Both the position numbers and the translations under genes were made by a program. The notes below the pieces were generated by a model. The model had not been told where the DNA came from. It was given only the letters and a program-made list of their open reading frames with translations, and searched no databases. Shown here one piece after another: positions 24,253-31,031 of a DNA stretch of 42,163 bases. Within the stretch, counting starts at the first letter, position 1; every line of letters starts with the position of its first letter. The DNA comes from an uncultured Acidimicrobiales bacterium (GTDB taxonomy: Bacteria > Actinomycetota > Acidimicrobiia > Acidimicrobiales > SHLQ01): NCBI GenBank assembly GCA_938038815.1, contig CALHTF010000107.1, positions 1-42,163 of the forward strand, read 5' to 3'.

Positions 24253-25269
24253 ATGAGCGTCCAGCCCTCGAATCGTTTTGCATTTACTGCCCGACAGGTG
24301 AACGTGATCCTTGAGATCTTGTTTGTCGTGCTGATCTTGTCCGGGCTGGGGTCTTGGCTGCTCGCCCTCGACAATGCGTGGATTGCGGCGACGATCCACT
24401 CGATTGCCGGGTTCATGCTGGTGTTGATGGTGCCGTTGAAACTCCGCGGTTCGGTAATGACCGGCTTCAAACGAGGTCGACTAACCCGGTGGTTATCGAC
24501 CATCTTTGGTCTCATGCTGCTGAGCGGCATCGTGCTCGGTTGGCTGCACACCACCGCGATCTGGTGGGGGATCGGGTACTGGTCGGCGATGTGGACCCAC
24601 CTCTTGCTCGGGTTCACCGGCATTCCATTGTTTCTCTGGCATACCGCCACCCGTCCATCGAAACCCAAACTCGTTGACCTTGATCGCCGAGCGCTGCTGT
24701 CGGCCGCTGGTCTAGCGGGCGCTGGGGCTGTGGTGTACGGAACTCAGGAAGTCGTCCTGGCCGCCACCGACCAGAAGCGAGCCGGGACCGGATCGCACGA
24801 GATCGCATCGTTCGAGCCCGAGAAGATGCCCAGCATGCAATGGATCAACGACACCGCACCGCGAGTCGACCTCGACACCTGGGATCTGCGCATCGAGGGC
24901 GAGTCGGTCGAGATCGATGCCCTTGCCGAGCAAACCGAGCGAATGGTCGCTTGGCTCGACTGCACCGACGGCTGGCGTAGCCAGCAACGGTGGGATGTGG
25001 TGCCGCTCGACAGGTTGCTATCGGACAGGCCGGGTCGAAGCGTGAAGGTAACGTCGGCGACCGGCTACAGCCGTCTGTTCGACCGCAGCGACGCCAAGAA
25101 CGTGTATCTCTGCTTTGGGTACGACGGTAAGCCCCTCCAGCGGGGCCATGGCGCTCCGGTGCGACTCGTCGCCCCCAATCGTCGGGGGCCTTGGTGGATC
25201 AAGTGGGTGGTCGACATTGAGCTGACCGACCGCCGCGCATGGCTTCAGCTTCCGTTCCCTGCGACCTAA
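24253..25269 (+). CDS. Membrane-anchored molybdopterin oxidoreductase (sulfite-oxidase/MsrP-like) fused to a cytochrome-b-like domain
   Basis: This 338-residue protein has four N-terminal membrane helices (residues about 15-130) with histidines H49, H99, H115 and H130 in positions suitable for heme b. A fifth hydrophobic segment follows a DRR pair (RRALLSAAGLAGAGAVV, 145-162), resembling a Tat-type signal. The C-terminal half is a sulfite-oxidase/MsrP-type molybdopterin domain, with candidate molybdenum-ligand Cys237 in WLDCTDGW. It would receive electrons from the quinone pool through the membrane part and reduce or oxidise a substrate outside the cell. MsrP enzymes repair methionine sulfoxide, but the substrate here is inferred. 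It is controlled by the divergent MerR-type gene. Confidence 0.82.
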   Translation: MSVQPSNRFAFTARQVNVILEILFVVLILSGLGSWLLALDNAWIAATIHSIAGFMLVLMVPLKLRGSVMTGFKRGRLTRWLSTIFGLMLLSGIVLGWLHTTAIWWGIGYWSAMWTHLLLGFTGIPLFLWHTATRPSKPKLVDLDRRALLSAAGLAGAGAVVYGTQEVVLAATDQKRAGTGSHEIASFEPEKMPSMQWINDTAPRVDLDTWDLRIEGESVEIDALAEQTERMVAWLDCTDGWRSQQRWDVVPLDRLLSDRPGRSVKVTSATGYSRLFDRSDAKNVYLCFGYDGKPLQRGHGAPVRLVAPNRRGPWWIKWVVDIELTDRRAWLQLPFPAT

Positions 25270-25312
25270 GGAAGGTGGATGATCTAGTGGCCGATTGCCG
25301 TTCCACGTCGGT

Positions 25313-26398
25313 TTAGGGGAAACGCAATGGTGTAGCGCCAGCGGTGATGAACTCGCCATCGAGTAGCGCCAAGAAGAGGAGCGCACACCCCGCGTTGCCG
25401 CTAGATCGGCGGCAATCGATCTCGGTGCCGTCGTCTGCGGTGAAGGTTTGTTGCACGGTCATTGACGTTGGCGGTTCGGCGAACGGGTCGCTTACCTCGC
25501 TGTTGTCGAGTGTGCAGTGCATCGAGAAATCGGCCCGCAGAAAGGCACATTGGGCAACGCCGATGCTGGCCAAGGGTTGGTGGTTGGAGAGCTGGAACGA
25601 CACCACTGATTCGGCCGACACGTTCGATGGCAGGCTCGTGAAGTGCATCCTTTGATACGAGACCGGGCGGGTTAGTACCAACTCGGTGCCCGGCGAACCG
25701 GGGATGTTGGCTATCCGGATGCCAGCGGTACAACCGGGCTCGACGCAGTCGTGGCGGCCTGTTGGTGCGGCGATCGTCCGTTCGGAACTCCCGCTGAAGG
25801 TTTGGGTAGGCGAGGTGATGGCTTGTGGTGCACCAAGCGATGTGCAATCGATGATGCCAAAGCAGTGCACTGGTTCGGCGGTTGCTCCGACGGGAAGGTC
25901 AAGGCCAGCGAATTCCAGCGAGTCCCCGTCGGCGAGACAAAGCGCTGCGGTTCCGCCAGCCTTGGTTACCAACACCGACGGCCCGCCCACAAAGGAGAGT
26001 TCTTGGGACACCAGCTCGACAAACGATGTGTCGACCACGGTCGCAATCGCGAGCACACATTGCTGGGTTGCGCAGTCGACCCCGTTCACGACGCGACGGA
26101 CGGTGATGGGGAAATCGGTTGGGTTGGGCGAAGGAAGAATCCCGGTGCTTGCGCACGTCGAGAATCCTTCAAGTGCGTCGGCGGGCAGCGGCAACGCGCA
26201 CACGCCGAACACCTTGTTTCCGGACTCAAATAGCTGGCCGGTGATTTGCACCGTTTGTCCGTCGACCAGGTCGGTGCTTGGGGTAACCGAGAGCGACGCC
26301 GGCTGGGCTCCCGCGGTGCCCGGTGCCACAACAACACTCGAAGCGATGAGCGCAAATGCCATGAGCAGGATCGACAGGACGGTTCTTGAGGCTCGCAT
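25313..26398 (-). CDS. Secreted protein with three neocarzinostatin-like domains
   Basis: This 361-residue protein has a clear signal peptide (residues 1-31, ending GTAGAQ). Three beta-sandwich segments then follow. Domain 1 begins LSVTPSTDLVDGQTVQITGQ and carries cysteines 67, 82, 109 and 114; domain 2 has 179, 185, 218 and 223; domain 3 has 284, 295, 329 and 338. The pattern of two disulfides per domain, including C-x4-C, is that of neocarzinostatin-type apoproteins, which hold enediyne chromophores. No enediyne synthase genes are visible, so the role may be binding of other hydrophobic ligands or adhesion. A GGAGGG ribosome site is just upstream. It may be the last gene of an operon of exported proteins (91 bp gap). 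Confidence 0.78.
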   Translation of the reverse strand: MRASRTVLSILLMAFALIASSVVVAPGTAGAQPASLSVTPSTDLVDGQTVQITGQLFESGNKVFGVCALPLPADALEGFSTCASTGILPSPNPTDFPITVRRVVNGVDCATQQCVLAIATVVDTSFVELVSQELSFVGGPSVLVTKAGGTAALCLADGDSLEFAGLDLPVGATAEPVHCFGIIDCTSLGAPQAITSPTQTFSGSSERTIAAPTGRHDCVEPGCTAGIRIANIPGSPGTELVLTRPVSYQRMHFTSLPSNVSAESVVSFQLSNHQPLASIGVAQCAFLRADFSMHCTLDNSEVSDPFAEPPTSMTVQQTFTADDGTEIDCRRSSGNAGCALLFLALLDGEFITAGATPLRFP

Positions 26399-26489
26399 GG
26401 GCCCTCCAACGCGTAGGCGCGTGGCTACAAACTAGTCATCGATCGCCGTGATGGTCTAGGGATTGTTCTCAAACCTGCTGGTCAGCGGC

Positions 26490-27377
26490 TCAGCAATACA
26501 CGTTTCGTTGCAGGCAGCGCTGCACCTCGTTGGTGAGTCGCTTCTGGTTCCAGGCATTGAAGAAGTCGCCGTGGGCGGTGAGCGGCGACCCGGAGGCGAG
26601 GCGGACCTCGGCGCTGGGGCTGACCGGTGGGTACGACACCGAGAATTCCAGAGTCGGCATGGCGACTGGGTGACTTGCGGGGCAGCCGTCGTCGCCCGAG
26701 TAGGCGACGTGGGTGTTGTCGAGCATGCGGAGGTCGGTACCGTTCCAGCAGTCGGGGAACACCAGGCGCAGGTTGACGGTGTTGGCGCAGTCGCCAGGCT
26801 CGGGCGTGATGTGCGGGCTCGAACCACACGACCAACCGACCACTCGACCGTCTTGGGGCTCGGTTGCGCCTTGGTCGCCGGCGACCATCATGAGCCCGGC
26901 CGGGAACGGTTCGAGGTCGAGCAGCGAGACGCCGTCGGCCACCTGGTAGTAGGCCAACGACGTGAGGGGCGTCACCTGCTCGCCATCGACGTACATCGCC
27001 GGTGTCCAGTACGACGCCGTGTCCTGCTTGATGGCACAGGTCGAGTCGTTCTCGAGTGCGATGTCGTAGGTCAGATGAGCGTCGGCCGCCACGCTGCCGA
27101 AGAAATCGTGTTCGTGCGAAACCCCGGGAACACCCGGCGACACGATTGGGTCGTCGGGCAAGCTATGCGAGTAGTCGCAGATGGTTTGGAACGTGCCCGT
27201 GTACGGGCCGCGGTCGGGCAGATCGAGATCCTCGAGCGACGAGTCGACGATCGGCGTGCCGACCGATGCCGGCGCCTCGGCGGCGGTCTCGGTAGGGGTA
27301 GCTGCACTGCCGCAGGCGGAAGCGAGCAGCACAAACAGTGCTGCCACACTCACGCGCAAACGGGTACCGGCGGCCAT
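26490..27377 (-). CDS. DUF1996 domain lipoprotein
   Basis: This 295-residue protein has a lipoprotein signal (LLASACGS, acylated Cys22) and an acidic/Thr-rich linker. The body matches DUF1996 in bacterial and fungal exported proteins: SHEHDFFGS near residue 85, SYWTPAMYVDGEQV, GWSCGS, PDCWNG, and the terminal DFFNAWNQKRLTNEVQRCL. The domain's function is not known; cysteine pairs suggest a disulfide-stabilised fold anchored on the outside of the membrane. The ATG at 27377 gives a normal signal peptide. It follows the beta-helix lipoprotein by 43 bp in the same direction. Confidence 0.85.
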   Translation of the reverse strand: MAAGTRLRVSVAALFVLLASACGSAATPTETAAEAPASVGTPIVDSSLEDLDLPDRGPYTGTFQTICDYSHSLPDDPIVSPGVPGVSHEHDFFGSVAADAHLTYDIALENDSTCAIKQDTASYWTPAMYVDGEQVTPLTSLAYYQVADGVSLLDLEPFPAGLMMVAGDQGATEPQDGRVVGWSCGSSPHITPEPGDCANTVNLRLVFPDCWNGTDLRMLDNTHVAYSGDDGCPASHPVAMPTLEFSVSYPPVSPSAEVRLASGSPLTAHGDFFNAWNQKRLTNEVQRCLQRNVYC

Positions 27378-27420
27378 GTCTCTAGTGTGGCGCGTCCGGC
27401 TGGTCTTTCGACTGGCGCAA

Positions 27421-28920
27421 CTACGGTTTTTCCGGAACGCCAATAGCGTCGGTATCGGGATACTCCGGGGTGCGAGCCGGACGAGGCTCGGCGGTCTCGG
27501 GGTTTTCCATGTTGGGCTGCGGACCAGGGTCGGGCAGATCAACGTCGGCGTAGTTTGGGGTTTCGTCGTTCACCCGAGCCAACGCTTCGGCAACTACACC
27601 GAGGCCTTCGCCGCCGACCTCGAGGAAGTCGTTACCTTCACACGGCGCAACAGTTTCGATGTCGGCGGGAAGCGAAACGGCAAACTCGTTCTCGCAGAAC
27701 CGGTTTTCCTGGGAGGCGTCGGTGGCCAAGATTAGGTCGGCCCGACGAGAGTCGGTGATGACGTTGCCGCGGACGACGTTGCGTGCGGGCTCCCAGAAGA
27801 GGCTGGCCGGAAGCGACTCGGCTTCCTCGGGCGACACGGGCACAACGTCTTCAAGGCAGTCGGTCGAGGGGTTCTCGGGGATGCCGGTAAGCGGGTCGTT
27901 TTCGGGGAACGGCGCCAAGGCAATACCACTCACATCGTGATCGAAAATCAGATTGCGCTCGATCGTGTTGTCGAGACCGCCGGCTACGACGATGCCGTTG
28001 CCCTGAGCGAGCAGCGCCACGTCGATCGAGGAGGTCTCGTCGTTGCTGTTGCTGTGAATGATGTTGCCGATGATCGTGGTCTCGCGCTCGGGAGCACAGC
28101 CTTCGTATGACCCGGAGTTCGGCACCACGCCGGCCCGGTTGTTCCGCCACGTAGAGTTAACGATGTAGAGGTTGCCGCCCGAGTTTGTGCCCGAGTAGCC
28201 CAGGCCATTGAACTCGCTGATCACGTTGTCGATCACGGCGTTACAGGGGAAGCACTGGCCAATGTAGAAGCCAGCGTCAGGGCTGCCCGATGCGTAGGAG
28301 TGTTCGAGCAAACCATCGCGTGCGCCGAACGCGTACACGCCGTAGTCGCCGTTGCGGATGGCGTTGAGGTACGAGCCGCGATAGCCGTTGACATCGGTGG
28401 TCCAGAAGAAGCCGTTCTTGGTGTAGTTCATGGCGGTCATGTTCTCGACGGCCACGCCGTCGGCGCCGAGGACCCGGATGCCGTTTTCGAGTTCGAAGTT
28501 TCCGTCGAGGATCACCGTGTTGCGATCGACGCCTCGGATCACCAGGTCGTTGGTGGTCACGTCGACCGCTTCGTTATAGGTACCCGGAGCGATGAGGATC
28601 AGTTCGCCCTCGCCGGCCGCATCGACGGCCGCCTGAATGGTGGGGAAGTCTTCGGGGACGTTGTGAATGACGAATCCGAGATCGTCGGCCCCGTCGCCTT
28701 CGCCAGAGTCGCCATCATCGGTGTCGGGTTCGTCTTCGGGGGTGTCGACGCCGTCGGGCGCGGCTTCTTCACCCGAGTCACCGTCGTCGGTCTCGACCTC
28801 GGCGGGCTCGGTGTCGCTGGTGCTCACCGCGGGATCATCACCGCCGGAGCTACCGCACGCCGCGGCAAGCATTACAAGTGCGATGAATGCTGCGAGAAGT
28901 TGAAGTTTGGATCGAACCAT
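27421..28920 (-). CDS. Right-handed parallel beta-helix lipoprotein
   Basis: This 499-residue protein has a lipoprotein signal (MLAAACGSS, Cys22), a strongly acidic linker with two TDDGDSGE repeats (about residues 40-75), then a parallel beta-helix: FPTIQAAVDAAGEGELILIAPGTY begins it, and repeated strand units such as NLVIRGVDRNTVILDGN-type, NIIHSNSND and NLIFDHDVSGIALAP continue to about residue 440. The family (NosD/pectate-lyase-like) binds or cleaves polysaccharides on the cell surface. No catalytic site is evident. A GAGGGGGA ribosome site is 4 nt before the ATG. It lies 11 bp after the cupredoxin gene, so they are probably cotranscribed. Confidence 0.87.
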   Translation of the reverse strand: MVRSKLQLLAAFIALVMLAAACGSSGGDDPAVSTSDTEPAEVETDDGDSGEEAAPDGVDTPEDEPDTDDGDSGEGDGADDLGFVIHNVPEDFPTIQAAVDAAGEGELILIAPGTYNEAVDVTTNDLVIRGVDRNTVILDGNFELENGIRVLGADGVAVENMTAMNYTKNGFFWTTDVNGYRGSYLNAIRNGDYGVYAFGARDGLLEHSYASGSPDAGFYIGQCFPCNAVIDNVISEFNGLGYSGTNSGGNLYIVNSTWRNNRAGVVPNSGSYEGCAPERETTIIGNIIHSNSNDETSSIDVALLAQGNGIVVAGGLDNTIERNLIFDHDVSGIALAPFPENDPLTGIPENPSTDCLEDVVPVSPEEAESLPASLFWEPARNVVRGNVITDSRRADLILATDASQENRFCENEFAVSLPADIETVAPCEGNDFLEVGGEGLGVVAEALARVNDETPNYADVDLPDPGPQPNMENPETAEPRPARTPEYPDTDAIGVPEKP

Positions 28921-28931
28921 CAGGTCCCCCT

Positions 28932-29327
28932 CTAGGTTGGTTCGGTGACCACGACCACGCCCGGCATGCCGAACGTAAGGTTGCCGTGGATACTGCAGTA
29001 GTAACGATAGGTACCCGGTCGTTGAAACACGAAAGAGACTTCGTCGCCGGGTGTGAAATCGACGTCCTCAAAGAGCCAGGTCGGATCTCGATCTTCGGGA
29101 ATGATGTTGTGGTCGTTACGGCCTCGGTTGAGCCACACCAGGGTGGTGCCAGCCTCGATCGTGACATCTTCGGGAGCGAACGAGTTGTCGACCGCCTGCA
29201 CCAATGACTCTTCGCCATTGGCAGGAAAGAACGGTTCGTCCTCTTCGACGATGCCGACCACGCCTATTGAGGCGGCAAGAGCGATCGGGGCAATGATCAT
29301 GGCGAGTCCGCCAAGCTGGTCAGGCAC
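28932..29327 (-). CDS. Cupredoxin (plastocyanin-like) domain protein, membrane-anchored
   Basis: This 131-residue protein has an N-terminal hydrophobic stretch (residues 8-26) without a positively charged n-region, probably an anchor, and a cupredoxin domain. Blue-copper ligands are visible: His73 (NDHNI), Cys111 and His114 (YYCSIH) and Met121 (FGMPG). Cupredoxins carry single electrons outside the cell. It starts at a GTG preceded at 6 nt by a TAACGT -10 box, so it heads a leaderless transcript running through the beta-helix and DUF1996 lipoproteins. The electron partner is unknown. Confidence 0.87.
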   Translation of the reverse strand: MPDQLGGLAMIIAPIALAASIGVVGIVEEDEPFFPANGEESLVQAVDNSFAPEDVTIEAGTTLVWLNRGRNDHNIIPEDRDPTWLFEDVDFTPGDEVSFVFQRPGTYRYYCSIHGNLTFGMPGVVVVTEPT

Positions 29328-29333
29328 GGTGTG

Positions 29334-29339
29334 ACGTTA
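29334..29339 (-). promoter_or_regulatory. Predicted leaderless -10 box (TAACGT) of the cupredoxin/lipoprotein operon
   Basis: On the minus strand TAACGT ends 6 nt before the GTG at 29327, deciding that start. It lies 64 bp from the divergent -10 box of the 377-aa protein gene. Confidence 0.55.
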
Positions 29340-29403
29340 TACAAATCGTTAAGGGCAGCGAAATCGACAGTTGAGACATTGGGCACAGTGGCGGTTCGTT
29401 TCG

Positions 29404-29409
29404 TAAGGT
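29404..29409 (+). promoter_or_regulatory. Predicted leaderless -10 box (TAAGGT) of the 377-aa protein gene
   Basis: TAAGGT ends 6 nt before the ATG at 29416. No strong -35 box is seen. Confidence 0.55.
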
Positions 29410-29415
29410 CGGCTC

Positions 29416-30549
29416 ATGCTCAGCGCTTTCGATGACTACCCGATTCACCAGACCCCCGACCCCATCGCTCATCCGGCGACCGGCGACGGCGACTTCTACG
29501 AGCGGTATTGGTTTAACGGTTACGACAAAGAGGGCGGCTTTTATCTCGGCGTCGGCGCCGCGCTTTACCCGCACCAAGACATGCAGGACTGTGGCGTAAG
29601 CCTGGTGATCGACGGGGTGCAGTACGCCTTTCATGGGTCGGCCCGGGCCAACATAGAGCGCGAGATCGCTATCGGTCCGTTCAAGATCGAAGTGGTCGAG
29701 CCCATGCGTTCGATGCGGGTCACCCTCGAAGCCAACGACACCGACATGGCGTGCGACCTGTTGTTCGAGGGCCGCACGGCAACCATCGAAGAGCCTCGCC
29801 ATCACTTTGGCAACGGCATCCGTCGGACCATGGACACCACCCGGTTTGCCCAGTTCGGTACGTGGAGCGGCTGGATCGAGTTCGACGGCAAGCGGCTCGA
29901 GATCAACCCTGCCACCACGTGGGGAACCAAGGACCGGTCGTGGGGCACTCGCCCGATCGGCGGCGGTGACAAACGTGGAGCACCACAGCAACGGACGGGT
30001 GGACTGTTCTTTCTGTGGGCCCCGCTGCACTTCGACGACCTGTGTACCCACTACCAACTCTTCGAAGACACTCGGGGTCGTCCGCTCTTCCAAGTCGGTG
30101 CCGCGCTTCCGGTGTACAACTCGAGCGCCGAGATCCCCGGGGTCGAAGACCCGGGCGTTCAGGTAATGCGCAACAACGAACACGCCTTGTTGTTCGAGGA
30201 CGGACTGCGGATGGCCGCCAGCGGGACCACTGTGGCGATGACGGCCATCGAAGACGGCATCCTGGGCAAGGCCGGCGACCGCATCGAGATCGAGTTCGAC
30301 AAGATCTTCACCTACCAAATGAAGGGCATCGGCTACTCACACCCTGAGTGGGGCCACGGCATGTGGAAAGGCGAGCTCGAGATGATGAGCGAGAAGTGGA
30401 ACCTCGACGATGTCGACCTCACCCGCTTTGAGAACCAGCACGTCCAGCACCTGATGAAGGTGACGATGGGAGACCGGACGGGCATCGGTGTGCTCGAACA
30501 GGTTATGTATGGTCCGTATGCGCCGTACGGCTTCGAAGGCGTCATCTAG
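29416..30549 (+). CDS. Conserved-looking 377-aa protein, possibly lipocalin-like (CrtC/DUF7064-type)
   Basis: This cytoplasmic protein has no signal peptide and many aromatic residues. It contains repeated beta-strand patterns (YERYWFNGYDKEGGFYLGVG, FAQFGTWSGWIEFDGKRLE, RTGGLFFLWAPLHFDDLC) and an invariant-looking WGTKDRSWGTRPIGG. The last resembles motifs of the hydroxyneurosporene-hydratase (CrtC)-like lipocalin superfamily, but I cannot be certain of the family. That group binds or modifies hydrophobic terpenoids. Its stop codon TAG is immediately followed by the GTG of a RidA gene, so the two are coupled. The start is fixed by a leaderless promoter. Confidence 0.65.
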   Translation: MLSAFDDYPIHQTPDPIAHPATGDGDFYERYWFNGYDKEGGFYLGVGAALYPHQDMQDCGVSLVIDGVQYAFHGSARANIEREIAIGPFKIEVVEPMRSMRVTLEANDTDMACDLLFEGRTATIEEPRHHFGNGIRRTMDTTRFAQFGTWSGWIEFDGKRLEINPATTWGTKDRSWGTRPIGGGDKRGAPQQRTGGLFFLWAPLHFDDLCTHYQLFEDTRGRPLFQVGAALPVYNSSAEIPGVEDPGVQVMRNNEHALLFEDGLRMAASGTTVAMTAIEDGILGKAGDRIEIEFDKIFTYQMKGIGYSHPEWGHGMWKGELEMMSEKWNLDDVDLTRFENQHVQHLMKVTMGDRTGIGVLEQVMYGPYAPYGFEGVI

Positions 30550-30942
30550 GTGCGCGACGCAATCACCGCTCCGGGCGCGGTGGCGGTCGGACCGTATTCG
30601 CACGCGGTGCGGCTAGGTAATCAGGTCATCTGTTCGGGCCAAACGCCTATCGACGCCGAAACCGGCGAACTGGTCGGCGGTGGCATCGGTGCGCAAACGG
30701 CCCAGTGCTTTGCGAACCTGTTCGCCGTGCTCAAGGGTGCAGGCCTTGGCCCCGACGACGTAGTGAAGTGCAACGTTTACCTCACCGACATGGAGACCTT
30801 CGCCGAGATGAACGAGGTCTACTCGACGATGTTTTCCGAGCCGTTTCCGGCCCGCACGACCATCGGTGTTGCCTCGCTCCCGATCGGTGCGTCGGTTGAA
30901 ATCGAGCTGATTGCCGAGGCTCGGGACGAACGTCAGATATAG
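30550..30942 (+). CDS. RidA family protein (reactive imine deaminase)
   Basis: This 130-residue protein has the complete RidA/YjgF signature: APGAVAVGPYSHAVRLGNQVICSGQTPID, AQCFANLFAVLKGAGLGPDDVVKCNVYLTDM, and the active-site Arg102 in PARTTIGVASLP. RidA trimers hydrolyse reactive enamine/imine intermediates of PLP enzymes; some subfamilies act on other substrates. Its GTG start directly abuts the stop of the 377-aa protein, implying coupled translation and a shared pathway. Confidence 0.9.
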   Translation: MRDAITAPGAVAVGPYSHAVRLGNQVICSGQTPIDAETGELVGGGIGAQTAQCFANLFAVLKGAGLGPDDVVKCNVYLTDMETFAEMNEVYSTMFSEPFPARTTIGVASLPIGASVEIELIAEARDERQI

Positions 30943-31031
30943 ATCAGCGCAGGAACGCCTCGATGCGGCTCGGGTCACCTACGGCTTAGGTCCAGGGTTG
31001 AAATCCGGTTTGGGTCGGTCGATAGGGATAG

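Noticed and set aside
25313..26398. An enediyne antibiotic biosynthesis locus, suggested by neocarzinostatin-like domains.
   Set aside because: No enediyne PKS or associated genes are visible within the window.
29320..30318. Long minus-strand open frame opposite the 377-aa protein gene.
   Set aside because: The plus-strand frame has a leaderless promoter and a coupled downstream RidA gene; the minus frame has no family similarity.
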